A stretch of 64,000 bases of DNA from Theocolax elegans (GCA_026168455.1 CM047426.1:40533313-40597312); one strand, 5' to 3'; positions 1-10,915 are shown, counted from the first letter of the stretch. Numbers and translations: made by a program. The notes: generated from the letters alone by a model not told the origin.

Positions 1-134
1 GATACAAGCACCACTGACGAATATATGTTCAACAAGTGCTTTCTTCACCAAGACATCGTATGACCTCCGTCGCTGGTTAGCACCGGTTCGGGAGCATAAA
101 AAGAGCGACGTTAAAATAATAATAAAAAAAAATA
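1..134 (+). mobile_element. 3' part of a tRNA-derived SINE, cut by the window edge
   Basis: The first ~125 bases match, base for base with scattered substitutions, the reverse complement of 59195-59318, the body and tail of the complete SINE near the end of the window. The match covers the segment just after the tRNA-like head (GATACAAGCACCACTG), the middle, and the AT-rich tail (GTTAAAATAATAATAAAA). The head would lie upstream of base 1. It carries no coding capacity; such elements are transcribed by RNA polymerase III and mobilised in trans by a LINE. The family assignment comes from comparing the two copies within the window. Confidence 0.8.
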
Positions 135-1721
135 CTATAATCTAAGTATTAATTTGCATTTTAATAGGGTAGTAATGTTTGAAATAAACCTCAAATCAGG
201 AAAATTTGAGGGGTATTCAACATCTTCCTGGAATAAAACAGTCGAGTTTTGAACTGTTTCATACCGTTTTTTATTGTCAAGAATTTGATCAACTTTATCG
301 TCATTGATTTCAGTTACATTTTCAATCATTTCTTCTTGTAAATTATTAGTCAATTTTTCAATTGTATCGTCATCGATTTTCATTTGTACTATATTAGCTT
401 TTTCTCCTACATTACATTTACTTTCGATAATCATTTCCTTTTTCACATTAGTTTTTCTTTTCTTTTCAAGTTTTTTTATTCCTTCATAAGTTTTATCATA
501 TTTTTTTGTATATTAATTATAATACGTTTTTTACGTATTTTAATTGACGTAAGTATCTATTAGGCATCCTTTTTCCTCTTTTTTTCTTATTTTGCCATAC
601 TTCGCCTTCAGAATTTACACCGTTTCTCATGGGTGCTTGACGTATCTTGTTTCGACAATTTTTTATAACATTATCTCTTTTCGTTACACCTAATTTATTA
701 CTTTCTTCATTTTTAATTCTCCTGGATATTTCTGTTGGAAACTTTCTTTTCTTTATTTTTAACTGTATAATACCTTCAGTTTTTTAATTAATCGGGGTAT
801 TTTAATTTTCTCCTCCCAATGTAAAATTTGATGTTTTTGTATTTTAAAAAAATTCTCTGCGGTAGCATTACTGTCACGTGTTAGTCCAAGCCGTATGTAT
901 ATACCGGCTGCAGATCACAGTGCAAAAAAAGGCATCAAAAAACGACCAAGTAATCTATCAAGGTTTCCGAATAAATTTATTCTCAGTATTGGTGCAGGCA
1001 GTATTTTCTACAATTTACAAATCATAGAGATTAATTTTATTAAAAGCATAACAAGATGGTTTAATAATGCTAAACTAAAATCGGTTTCTAGTTTAAGAAA
1101 TTTTTTGTTTACTGATATTCGCTTAAATTGATCAAGGAAGAATGACAACATGAAAGAGATTAAGGTTTCTGTATGCGTTGAAGAGTAGCATTCAATTAAT
1201 TCAAGTAGCGGACATTCCTCAGAGCCAGGTAAAGTTAAAGCATAATAATAAATAGTCACATCTGACTCTGCATATGGCGGTTATGCTGCTATAGATCCTG
1301 TGGCATATCGATGAAGAGATATTGTTTTTTGTAGTGATAAATATTCTAACTACTTTTGTGTAAATAATATTATCGTCCATGGATCAGATATAAAAAATTA
1401 AATATAACCTCTTATTAAATCACCATAGGCGTTGCGATATATATTTTGTAATTTTTTCATAGAAATGTAAAAGTTATCATCGATATAATTTTTTTTACGA
1501 AAATCACTTTTAATTTTGTGCAAAATCGAGCTATCTGGAGTGTGAATAAAATTTCCTTGTTGTAATATGTCATCATCTTTAGATTCCAGCGTTTTCCACT
1601 TTACCATTTTCGATGACATTTTTTCCATTTTTTCAGCTAATGCTTTCCTTTCCTCTGATCTAATAAATTTTGTATGAACTTCTTCGACGTGTTCAATTAC
1701 TTTTTGTTGTAAAATAATCAC
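135..1721 (-). pseudogene. Degenerate coding remnants, possible DNA-transposon transposase
   Basis: Three short minus-strand reading frames lie in a row: 1721-1398 (107 aa, basic and helical), 1259-1008 (83 aa) and 446-135 (103 aa, acidic and Asn-rich). Between the last two, minus-strand frames near 560-650 also look protein-like. The 83-aa piece has a hydrophobic strand, then a helix, then KLETDFSLALLN. That ETDxS context resembles the second acidic motif in several insect DNA transposases, but I do not recognise the family. The pieces are in different frames and separated by stops, so this is not a working gene. Alternative: unrelated chance ORFs in AT-rich DNA. No terminal repeats were found. 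Confidence 0.3.
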
Positions 1722-2431
1722 TTTATAGTCCTTAAACGATTCTTTTATCTCGTCCTGAATAATAAATTTAAATCGAGTGCATGTTGATTATTTGTATTTA
1801 GCTTCAGAATTAAAATAAATATTGCTTCCTCCATCAACATTAGATGAACATTTGTGCCATTCAAATGCAAAAACGCAATAACGGTATTGTTTTGAAAATG
1901 CGTTGTGAAAACTATCAGTATACAAGTACTTTAAATTTTATTTTTCCCTACCCAATATTCTTTCCAAAAGTTGTGGGGAACAACAAATTTTTGTCCTTGA
2001 ATTGGCCATATACTTAATCGACTCTTGCTTGCTTGTATATTCTTGAACTGCTTTAAAAATTGATGCGCGAGTAAACGCTAAGCTTAAGGGGGTCTCAAAG
2101 TCAATTTTTATCCTCCCATCATGTAAGTGTAAATTTTACTTTTTAGTATGGTAATTTTGCGGGTTTTTTTCGGTCTGTGACCATATTACTCGACAGTTTG
2201 GTAATTTTTAGTAGCTGATTTGTAATATTTACTGCGACATTCTCACCGTGTGCGAACTCACGGAATGAAAGAATCATTATATATTACAAAATAGTCAATT
2301 AAAAGCACTTTAGCTTTCAACTTGTGTAGAAACAGACTGCCAATAATTTGGTTAATATTTTATTTAACTTTATGACAAGTTTGCTTGATAGTCACGTAAT
2401 ATTTTGGGTTTTTCTTCAGACTGTGACCGAA
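1722..2431. other. AT-rich spacer without a gene; contains a diverged direct repeat
   Basis: No convincing coding signal. A stretch of about 38 bp at 2150-2188 (GTAATTTTGCGGG...TCTGTGACCATATTA) recurs in diverged form at 2396-2434, so the sequence between may be one and a half units of a decayed repeat or LTR. The interval also borders the TTAA target site of the MITE that follows. Confidence 0.4.
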
Positions 2432-2435
2432 TTAA

Positions 2436-2854
2436 CCCATTAAGTCCCAACCGACCATTTCACAGTCGATTTGTTTTTCGCTTAGAAAAAATAGAGAATA
2501 GACTAGAATAAAAAGGAAATGACTGTTTCTTATGTAAAATTACCTGCTCTATCTGAATTCAGCATCAGATTTTTGATATTTTCCACGGAAAATTCAATAT
2601 AGCCGCTCAAAGTAAAAAAAAAATTCCATTTATGAAAATCGACTGTGGGCCTTTATTTTCTAATTTTGACGACAAAATCAAATGCACATAGTAAAACGAC
2701 CATTTGAAAAAAATGAAAATCTGATGGTGAATTCAGATAGAGCAGGTAATTTTAAATAAGAAACAGTCATTTCCTTTTTTATTCTAGTCTATTCTCTATT
2801 TTTTCTAAGCGAAAAACAAATCGACTATGAAATGGTCGGTTGGGACTTAATGGG
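2436..2854. mobile_element. piggyBac-type MITE, 419 bp, with TTAA target-site duplication
   Basis: Both ends carry the inverted repeat CCCATTAAGTCCCAACCGAC. Inverted homology continues for more than 130 bp inward (for example the CCTGCTCTATCTGAATTC segment near 2547 and its mirror near 2730). The element is flanked on each side by an exact TTAA (2432-2435 and 2855-2858), and its termini start with CCC, as in piggyBac-superfamily elements. It encodes nothing, so it must be mobilised in trans. A subterminal motif resembling GTCGATTWGTTTTTYGCYTAG is shared with the large piggyBac element at 51124-58327, which points to the likely source family. Confidence 0.85.
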
Positions 2855-2876
2855 TTAACTTAAAGTTTTGCAACTT

Positions 2877-4673
2877 TCATTCATTTAGTAAGTAATATTT
2901 ATTATTCGAATATACCTGAATAATTTTCCCCTTTTTCCATTGGTTGCGGGATACTTGTTTATCAATAATTAAAACTATATTATTTATTTTCATCGGTTTC
3001 ATTTCACTAACCCATTTTTCACGGGTCATCAAAGTAGGCAAGTACTCTCGCAACCAACGCTTCGGTATTGTTTCCGTGTGCAAATATTCGCGTCGTATTT
3101 ATCGAGTTTAAATTCTCCCGACGATGAACCAATCAAGAAATGATTCGGCGTTAAAGCTTCGGCATCCCTGGGACCGCTAGAAACATACGTAAGAGGACGC
3201 GAATTTACAGAGTGTTCTATTTCGAGAAGTAACGTATATAGCGTTTCTTCGCAGGGTGCCTGCTCTGTAAGCGTCGCGTAAAGCGCTATTTTAACTGATT
3301 TTATCTTGCGCTCCGATCGCCTCCCATGTGCGGAGAATCAGGTGGATTGAAAAACCATTTATAACGTTCATTAAGGCATATTCACATTGTTTATTTTTAT
3401 CAATCATTGCAACTCTCGACACGCTCCGCGAAAATTATCTTCTTCACGCGACCTTCTACTCGCATAATACCGTCTCCGTCGAGGAAAGACCTACATTATT
3501 TAATTTGCTATTTTTCGGTAACAGTTTTTTAAAACGCAAAGCATTTAATTCATCGGGATAACTTTCAGATTGAATGAACCGATAACAAAACATTTCATGC
3601 GAGGTTATATCGTATTCCTTCTTCTGCGTACATTTGCGCGCAACAGCTAGCAAACCTGGCCATCCCACCAATCTAGCTGTTAATGGGAGAGCCTTGTGAG
3701 TCGCAGTTACTACTGCAACGCGTACTTTTCGCAGCTGGATTTCATTGATAGAATTCTTTTCTTTTTCAGTAAGTGGCTTTCGTACCAGCCACCGTGTTTC
3801 CGCTAATTGCAAGAAGCTCGGCCCAACAAACCATGACTTGAGCGCGTCTAAATTTTTGTTCGACCAGCGCGTCGCGAAGTCCGCGGGATTTTCGCGCGTT
3901 GGCACCCATCACCAATCCAAAACTTGAGTTCGAAACTGATTAATTCGTTGATTTCTCTTAAGCGATGTGCTACATAAGTTTGCCGAGTTCTTGGTTCGGT
4001 TTCAATCCAACGTAGAACGGTTTGCGAATCGGACCACAAGAAACGCCGTTCGAATTTAATTTCAAGCTCTTTTTTGCGCCGATTGAAAAGGCGAATTTCG
4101 CGGAGTAATACATCTCGGAATGTTACATGCGGCCATAACAGGTAAACTTTTTAACCATGCGAGCCGACCGACTTGCTCTTCGTCTCTTGAAAAATCGTCC
4201 CATCCTATAGCGCTGCGCCAAATTTCTTGCATGATCAGTTTTGATTTTACGGTAAAGAGACTTAACAGACCTAACGGATCGTAAACATACATAATTACCC
4301 TTAAAAATTCTCGTATTCGTAGGTTTTCGTGTTCCATTTACCAATTCGGACGCTACGCTTTCTAAACCTACATTGAAACTTAACGTATCATTATTGGTGT
4401 TCCAAATAAGTTCTCTCCCTGGGTCACAAAGGTTAGTTTGATTTTCTTTCATTTTTAAGGACTTATCGGTAATAGTTTCAAACGCACGCGCATCGTTGCT
4501 TGCCCATCCGTGCATTACAAAATTCGCGCGAGAGTTTGTATTAATTACGTCTGTAATAAGCTCGACTGCTTCTGTTATCGTATTTTGACTCTACAGATAG
4601 ACATCCGTATAAAAGTTTTTTACAATATTTTCTGACGCGCGAGGTTTATCAACTGCAAATTCTTGCGCGTTTG

Positions 4674-4680
<7 letters not shown>
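2877..4680 (-). pseudogene. pol: Degenerate BEL/Pao retrotransposon pol (RT to integrase C-terminus)
   Basis: Read on the minus strand from 4680 to 2877 the order is as in BEL/Pao Pol. First is the end of the reverse transcriptase, near 4620-4600, where the catalytic YxDD region reads as YTDV. Next is the Pao-type RNase H/connection part with YDPLGLLSLFTVKSKLIMQ (about 4290-4240) and SDSQTVLRWI (about 4035-4005). Then come NPADFATRW and WFVGPSFLQ (about 3890-3825), and finally the integrase tail with SRPLTY (near 3190) and RWLREYLP plus a DUF5641-like segment (3083-2877). Many stops and frameshifts separate the pieces. The N-terminal side ends abruptly at a TA microsatellite. No LTRs were identified. 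It is dead, and the family assignment is firm. Confidence 0.8.

Positions 4681-4717
<37 letters not shown>
4677..4717. repeat. (TA)n microsatellite
   Basis: About 20 uninterrupted TA dinucleotides. They abut the truncated edge of the BEL/Pao remnant, so they may mark a deletion or slippage breakpoint. Confidence 0.95.
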
Positions 4718-4719
<2 letters not shown>

Positions 4720-5979
4720 GTGGTTCTCTGTGACATCGAAGATGAAAAAAATAAATATTGCTATAACTGTGGGAATATGTTTTAGAGGTATCCAGTAGTT
4801 CTCCTGAATTTTTTCAGATTTTTTCTGGGCCATTATTTTAAGTTACAGAGAGTCAAAGTTGACATTTTAGCACTTTTTTGCATTATATGCCCATTTTCAT
4901 GAATTTTTAGCTCCCAAGGGATGCATTTTTCACTAGAAATATAAGTATGACTTTTTTTGTAAAATTTTCCGAACTTTTTATTAAAAATACTTTTAAAGAC
5001 ATAAATGTATGCTGTCACACTCGTGTAAGCCATTTAAACCTTAAATAGTGAAAATCAGCAATTCTGCTCCGGACTCTGGTAACCTAATACTGTCTAAAAG
5101 ATGTCTTTTTATAGCCAGAAACTGCCTAAAAATTTCCAGAGTGGGTCTAAATCATTAAAATCACTTATGGTCAAAATATCCGGGAAAAGTGCCCGAAATA
5201 TTAATAGAAATGTATATTTGTTGCCTTATAACGATGAATCTATAAGCATGATCATTGCAAAAAAATTTGTGCACTTACCTTGGAATGGTAGGAAAGTATC
5301 TCCACTTGTTTCAGTATCCATCTAATCCCCTGTAAGCTGCTAAAAATACAAATATTATTATAAAATTATAAAAAATTATTTTTTAAACATTTATAATGCT
5401 GGATTTTTAGTTTTACATCCCTTACAAGAATTATAATACTAATCTGAAGGATTACTATAAAAGTATCAACATTATTATTATTATTATTCAGCAATACATT
5501 GTTTAGATTTCACAAACTTGTCACTGTCACGTTATCATATTATTCATTATAATTATATATCCGATTTATTTATATATCTTTTGTATTAAATACGTATATT
5601 CAGTTATTGTAATAATGATGTTTCTATATTTATATGTTTATATATTTATTTATATAAATCTTTATAAATTATATTGTGAATAATAATAAATAAATATATG
5701 TATATATATAACTATAAATTGTGATAATATGTATTATTGAAATATTTTCACTCCCTCTATCCTTTCTATCCACATTATTAATAAAATATTTATTTAATAA
5801 ATTCAATATTTTAATGTCTAAATTACATTCCAATTACATTTAAAATTGTATTATAAATTCATATTTTTATTTCTAACTAGCTTATTCTTGTTTGTTTATT
5901 AAATATTAGCTTAGAAATATATCTAAGCTAATACCCGCGGTTCAATACGCTAGATTCTTTTGCCGCATACGTACAATTA
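4718..5979. other. AT-rich noncoding stretch
   Basis: No coding region is supported. The first 600 bases are TE-like unique sequence of moderate complexity. From about 5340 the sequence is extremely AT-rich, with short TTA and TATATA runs, up to the start of the Polinton block. I saw no Polinton terminal inverted repeat here. Confidence 0.5.
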
Positions 5980-6007
5980 TTAGCTGAATTCTCGTACGTA
6001 TCCGCCC

Positions 6008-6739
6008 GTGTGGCCCTCCGCGGTTAGAAACAAGCTTGAATTTAGATTTTTTATTGTTGTTTTCAAAATAATATCGTGGAAACACCAATGGACATCAATG
6101 ATTTGTGGACCCACAGGATGTGGTAAAACGTACTTTGTTAAACGGTTTTGCCGACAAATTGACAAAATGTCCGATACCGTTTTTGCCCGTAAACTATTGT
6201 ATTACTCAGAGTGTCAAAACGGATATTTAAAATACTGTAACGATGTAGAGTTTCACGAAGGGTTACCTCACAACGAGGATTTTGCGTCGGATTCTCGTCC
6301 AAAGTTGGTAGTGATCGATGATTTAATGCGCGAGTCATCAAATAATACTGTTGCCGATTTATTTACAAAAGGAAGTCATCATAAAAATATCAGTGTAATT
6401 TTTATAACGCAAAATTTATTTCATCAAGGTCCAAAACAAAGAGACATTTCACTCAATTCAAATTATATTGTACTTTTTAAAAATCCAAGGGACCGTGCTC
6501 AAATACTACATATGGCTCGCCAAGTATACCCTGAAAATCCAAAATTTTTACAAGAATCTTATATGGATGCTACTTCTGTACCTCATGGCGATTTATTACT
6601 TGACTTAAAACAAAATACTCCAGAAATATGTAGAGTGCGCACTAATATTTTTCCCGACGATACTTTTCAATATGTTTATACACCGAAAAATATAAAGAGA
6701 GGTATTTCTTCTCGTGACCTGTCAGTATTGCATATATAA
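6008..6739 (+). CDS. Polinton packaging ATPase (FtsK/HerA type)
   Basis: A 243-aa open frame. Walker A is GPTGCGKT at residues 34-41, Walker B is KLVVIDD near residues 99-105, and a sensor-like strand VIFITQN lies near 130-137. These are typical of the A32-like/FtsK-HerA ATPase that pumps DNA into capsids in Polintons and related viruses. The frame is intact, and its length matches the family core. The ATG at 6008 gives a 30-residue leader before the P-loop; a true N-terminus slightly different from this is possible. The stop overlaps the next start by one base (TAATG at 6737-6741), as expected for a compact viral gene block. Confidence 0.85.
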   Translation: MWPSAVRNKLEFRFFIVVFKIISWKHQWTSMICGPTGCGKTYFVKRFCRQIDKMSDTVFARKLLYYSECQNGYLKYCNDVEFHEGLPHNEDFASDSRPKLVVIDDLMRESSNNTVADLFTKGSHHKNISVIFITQNLFHQGPKQRDISLNSNYIVLFKNPRDRAQILHMARQVYPENPKFLQESYMDATSVPHGDLLLDLKQNTPEICRVRTNIFPDDTFQYVYTPKNIKRGISSRDLSVLHI

Positions 6740-7098
6740 TGGCTCCGACAAGGTCGAAAAAGTCACTCGATCCCAAAACAGCAAACGTACTGCATGCTCT
6801 AAATCATTTAAACAATTGTCAAAGGAATGCTGTATTAAAATTAGCTGATCGTAGAATAATCAAAGGTATATGCAAATGTGCATTAAATACTTTAAAAGGC
6901 GACGTCTCACTCACTAATACACAGAAAGCTAAACTATCTAAACATAAACACGTATTACGTAAATTGTCAAATAAAAATTCTACGTCGTGGAAAAGTAAGA
7001 AACGTTTGATTGTACAAAAAGGGCACGGTTTCTTAACAGCACTACATGCACCTGTACTAGGTACAGTTTTGTCAGCTCTTATTCCTTCCCCTTCATAA
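6739..7098 (+). CDS. Small basic Polinton-conserved protein
   Basis: A 119-aa intact frame, Lys-rich (pI clearly basic by eye). It has a helical N-terminal half (ANVLHALNHLNNCQRNAVL), a Cys pair in GICKCALNTLKG, and a hydrophobic C-terminus (GFLTALHAPVLGTVLSALI). Small proteins of this pattern sit beside the ATPase in many animal Polintons; their function is not established to my knowledge. Position and basic charge fit a virion or DNA-associated protein, which is inference. The start overlaps the ATPase stop by one base, and the next gene starts 9 bases downstream. Confidence 0.65.
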   Translation: MAPTRSKKSLDPKTANVLHALNHLNNCQRNAVLKLADRRIIKGICKCALNTLKGDVSLTNTQKAKLSKHKHVLRKLSNKNSTSWKSKKRLIVQKGHGFLTALHAPVLGTVLSALIPSPS

Positions 7099-7107
7099 AT
7101 ATCAAGA

Positions 7108-7996
7108 ATGCAAAATACACGCAAATTAGTTCTTATACCTCAAGATAGTTTGGACAAGCTTAACAGAGTAAACGATTTTCAAAATGTACATAATGAGAAT
7201 TATTTAAAACCTACTACCGTACAAACTCCTGGTAATCATTTGTCACGATTAGATACTCAAATGAATGAAATATTAAACTCAAATGAACTAGATGAACGCA
7301 CTAAATGGTCAAAATATCAGCAAGTTTTACAACGTTACTTGACATATTTAGAAAACATAAAGAAAAGTATTAATCAACATGATTAGCAAACGAAAATGAA
7401 TTAAAAAATGGTATTGATATTGATACAATAACATTATCAATTCCTCCAACTTATAGACTTAAAGCCGAATTATTAATGCATTTCTTGCAAAACCCTAGCA
7501 TAAGATCTAGGATATCTTGGAATAATAAAGGTACAATCACTATAGATGGTACGGTTCTTGAAGAATCAAATATTGTAGATCTTGTAAAGGATGTTGTAAG
7601 AAAAAGAAAAAATGTAAGCGATTGGTCGTAAACAGTTTGCATGGTTTCTTATTCTCTTCACGAGATATTGGAATACCATTGGAATGTGTAGGAAATGATT
7701 CATTTTACGAACAAGGACAGTTATCTATTTCAAATAAATCGTCCTTTTCATCACCCCAACCGAGTTTCCCAAATTCCAAAATACACGCGTCAACATCGAT
7801 GCCTACGACACATAGAAATAACTCTACTCTGACTAATAGTTTTGATAACAGTGAAAATACTGTAATAAGTAGACAGCTGAATTTGAGTAATGATAATGAT
7901 TCATTTTCGGTAAACACTCTTCGTACGAGGACAAAATACAACAAAAATTCTGCTAAAAATTTTCGAAAAGGAAACGGTGGTTGGTTAAGTTTTTAA
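7108..7996 (+). pseudogene. Polinton-conserved protein between ATPase and integrase, frameshifted
   Basis: The first frame (7108-7386, 92 aa) opens with a MQNTRKLVLIPQ segment and a helical KWSKYQQVLQRYLTYLENIK segment. It stops at 7384-7386. Protein-like sequence continues at 7386-7631 in another frame (RLKAELLMHFLQNP, then SNIVDLVKDVV) and again at 7622-7996 in a third, ending in a GNGGWLSF tail. The layout fits a single gene of the type found just upstream of the integrase in animal Polintons, broken by two frameshifts. Its role is unknown. The third piece could instead be a separate small gene; I have not shown that it belongs. Confidence 0.55.
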
Positions 7997-8008
7997 CTAT
8001 AATAGGTA

Positions 8009-9100
8009 ATGTTTGAAAAGATGCTAAAAACAAAATTAAATTTATTTTACAAGGTATATTACGATCCTAGTAATAATGCTCGATATGCAGGAGCTTACAG
8101 AGTAGTTGATAAACTGAAAAATAAAATTGTCAAAAAGAAAATTTATAAATGGTTACAAACTCAAGATGGCTATACTCTTCATAAACCTATATGTAAAAAG
8201 TTTCTACGTCTTCATTATAATGTAGAAGAAATCGATTCTGTATGGGAGTGCAATTTAATTGAGCTTACATCTATAAAAACTTATAACGATGGATTTGCAT
8301 ATTTATTAGTAGTGATTGATGTATTGAGTAAATATGTTTGAGTTGAACCATTGAAAAATAAAACGTGTTTTACAGTTACACAAGCATTTCAGGATATTCT
8401 TTCGCGAAGTAACAATAGATTACCGAGAATTTTACAATCCGACAGGGGATGTGAATTTTTAGGTTCAGCTATACAGGAATTGTTAAAATCACTTAACATA
8501 AAACACAGAGTAGCCCGAAATCCTGATGTTAAAGCAGCTATCGTTGAAAGATTTAATCGAACTCTAAAACAGAAAATGTGGCGTTAATTTACACATCAAA
8601 ATACAAAAAGATATATCGATGTCTTACCTGACCTTGTAAAAGGATATAATAATTCTCGTCATTCTACTATAAAGATGGCCCCTGCAATTGTAACAATATA
8701 TAATGCACACATAGCAAAGAAAAATATGGATTCACGATACGAAATAAATGAGAAAAAACCTAAATATGCCGTAGGAGATCTTGTACGCATCAGTCGAACT
8801 AAAGGCACCTTCGAGAAAGGATATATGGCTAATTGGTCTGAAGAGATTTTTAAAATTATTAGAGTCTTAAAACATAGAAAACCACCTGTATACGAAATAG
8901 AAGACTGGAATGGTGAAATCATAGACGGTATATATTACGAAGAAGAACTCTCAGTTATACGTAAAGATTTCAAAACAAGTATATACAAAATTGATAAAAT
9001 ATTAAAAACAATTAGTTCTGGTAAACGAAAAAAGTACTTTGTCAGTTGGGTAGGATATCCTAGTAAATTCAACTCTTGGGTACTAGCATCAGAAATTTAA
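8009..9100 (+). pseudogene. Polinton integrase with C-terminal chromodomain, two in-frame stops
   Basis: One reading frame from 8009 to 9100 is interrupted only by TGA at 8339-8341 and TAA at 8585-8587. The core is a retroviral-type DDE integrase: a strand ending in a YLLVVIDVLSKY segment, then QSDRGCEF carrying the second Asp, then VERFNRTLK carrying the catalytic Glu. The first catalytic Asp is expected in the strand reading VWECNLIEL, where Asn stands instead. After the core come an SH3-like stretch (GDLVRISRTKGTFEKGY) and a chromodomain (YFVSWVGYPSKFNSWV) at the C-terminus, the form annotated as F54H12.3-like. Two stops plus the Asp-to-Asn change make it inactive. Confidence 0.85.
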
Positions 9101-9676
9101 AATATTTGAAATGAAAAACCAATTTTATATGATACTACCAAGTAATAGCAGTATGCATGTTTTTCCTGACAATACAACATCGTGTTACACCACAAAATTA
9201 CCACAAGAAATAAACTTGCGAGGATCGTGGGAAGTCGTTTTAGCAGAAATTCATTTTCCCCGTTCATTCTTGCATTTACGGGAAGACGAAAGAAAGATAA
9301 CGTCAATATCTATTTTATCACCAGTATATAGAGATGCCTTTAAAGCTGACATGGTTGACATAGAAAATAGATCTGTATTTATACCTTATGGTTTATATCC
9401 AAATATTACAGAGTTTTTAGAAAGGTTAAATCGAGCATTAATAAATACTCATATTAGGATTAATCTTTCCTCTGAACATAACAATACTTTTGTATATGCC
9501 AAAAGGGTGTGTAACCCTGATACATGTAACCATGATCATTCTCTAAAAATGAATCGAAGCGTTTTAGATATTCTTGGTTTTGCTGATGTTAAAGAATATT
9601 TAAAAGTAAACTACAATCCATCTTATGCATCGCGTCCGGCAAATGTCTTAAACGCCTTACCACAACATTTATACAT

Positions 9677-9801
9677 ATAACTTGTTGATTTCACCCTCCA
9701 TTGTTAATTATTAAAAGGAATCGATGTCGAGGGTCAGTTTTTTAAATAAATAGTGTTTATTTATTTAAAAAACTGACCCTCGACATCGATTCCTTTTAAT
9801 A
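9677..9801. mobile_element. 125-bp hairpin insertion inside the capsid-type gene
   Basis: At 9706-9804 lie two perfectly complementary 47-bp arms around a 5-nt loop (GTGTT). The whole insert, including a 29-bp leader, is flanked by the 10-bp direct repeat ATTTATACAT (9667-9676 and 9802-9811). The reading frame of the surrounding gene resumes right after the second repeat, so this is an insertion, not part of the gene. A complete absence of mismatches in the arms is striking beside the decay of neighbouring genes. Confidence 0.85.
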
Positions 9802-9961
9802 ATTTATACATTTATTCGGATATTACAGAACCCTGCATTGTAGGTGATGATCAAACATCTTTGGTACGTGTTGTACCAGTAAATTATAAAGACTACGTAT
9901 TTGCATCACATCAATATCAAAGTTTTGCACCTATAAATTATGTTAGTGTGCATTCAGTATA

Positions 9962-10243
9962 AACCAATAAAAAGAAAGATCGTATTATATATTGGTATGA
10001 CTGTATGTGTGTGAAAGAGAGAAAAAGAGGTATGAGTGGGGAGACGGGCGAAAAGAACGGGAGACCAGACGGAAAGTGGATGCAAGGGCGCGTAGACGTG
10101 TGATTGAGTACCTATCTAATAAATTTATACTTTGTGTTAAATATCAAGATTATTACTTATTAATAATAAGCCCACCTTTCCTACTCAAATACGACATTCT
10201 TTGGATCTCATAGAAATCTAATAGTATTGGAAGTCATCGTCAG
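9962..10243. other. Second interruption of the capsid-type gene, unknown origin
   Basis: About 280 bases separating two coding pieces of the same gene. It holds an AATAAA at 9966, a purine-rich tract (GTGTGTGAAAGAGAGAAAAAG), and nothing coding that I trust. I saw no terminal repeats, so an insertion is inferred only from the broken homology. Confidence 0.4.
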
Positions 10244-10408
10244 TTCGAATTGAAGAAAGTTTCTAACAATTACATACATCTTGTTAGAAACTGTTTCCGA
10301 ACAGTTACGATTGATATAAGAGATCATCTTGGTCGTGTAATACCATTCGAGTGTGGAACGTCAATCGTGACACTTCGTTTTCGTCACGTTGAATAATAAT
10401 ATTACAAA

Positions 10409-10915
10409 ATGACTCACTACATTGACTATTATGAGAATCAGGTCGAGAATGGCGGTATTGAGCATGTTTATATTGGATCACCTTATCAGAAAGGCCATGG
10501 AGGTATTGGCCAATTTCTTAAAGGTATTTTTCATAAGGTTTTACCATTCATAAAGCGTGGTGCTCGTGAAGTCGGCAAAGAAGCTTTAAAAGCTAGTATA
10601 AATGTTTTGGATGATGTAAGCAGCAATAACGTATCATTTAAAGAGTCATTACGTAATCGAGCTCGTGAATCTGGCAATAATTTAAAGAGGAAAGATGAAG
10701 AAAAAATAGATAGTCTTATGGAAGGATCTGGTTATAAAAGAAGTAAAAGTGGGAGACAAACTCTGTCAAGAGGTCGGCGTCGTGTGATACACATCTCTAC
10801 TGGTGAATTAAAAAGAAGTTCCAAACGATCATTTAAAAAAAAGAAGAAGCAGAAACAAATTAAAAATAGTAAGAAACGCTCGGTATATGACATATTTGGA
10901 CCTGCGCAAACATGA
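10409..10915 (+). CDS. Basic Polinton virion-type protein
   Basis: A 168-aa intact frame. The N-terminus has GSPYQKGHGGIGQFLKGIF, and an amphipathic helix follows (REVGKEALKASINVLDDV). The C-terminal half is very basic, with several Lys/Arg clusters (RRRVIHISTGELKRSSKRSF, KKKKKQKQ). Proteins of this type sit immediately upstream of the capsid gene in animal Polintons. The layout recalls adenoviral core or minor capsid proteins (an amphipathic helix plus a basic tail), but that comparison is inference. Its stop overlaps the next ATG by four bases (ATGACTTT at 10912), so the two genes are closely coupled. Confidence 0.65.
   Translation: MTHYIDYYENQVENGGIEHVYIGSPYQKGHGGIGQFLKGIFHKVLPFIKRGAREVGKEALKASINVLDDVSSNNVSFKESLRNRARESGNNLKRKDEEKIDSLMEGSGYKRSKSGRQTLSRGRRRVIHISTGELKRSSKRSFKKKKKQKQIKNSKKRSVYDIFGPAQT

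Larger units (their letters stand above)
9111..10395 (+). pseudogene. Candidate Polinton minor/penton-type capsid protein, split by two insertions
   Basis: The first piece (9111-9676) begins FYMILPSNSSMHVFPDN and continues GSWEVVLAEIHFPRSF, a pattern I know from a conserved protein next to the capsid gene of animal Polintons. The gene is then interrupted by a 125-bp hairpin insertion (9677-9801). It resumes at about 9802-9961 with a strand-rich stretch ending in NYVSVHSV. It is lost again until about 10244-10395, where TVTIDIRDHLG and a C-terminal FRHVE close the frame. The role as minor capsid or penton protein is inferred from gene order and strand-rich composition. The identity of the second interruption is unclear. 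Confidence 0.6.

Noticed and set aside
10007..10213. 68-codon open frame between Polinton genes
   Set aside because: It derives from a purine-rich tract with no conserved pattern and lies inside an interruption of a gene.
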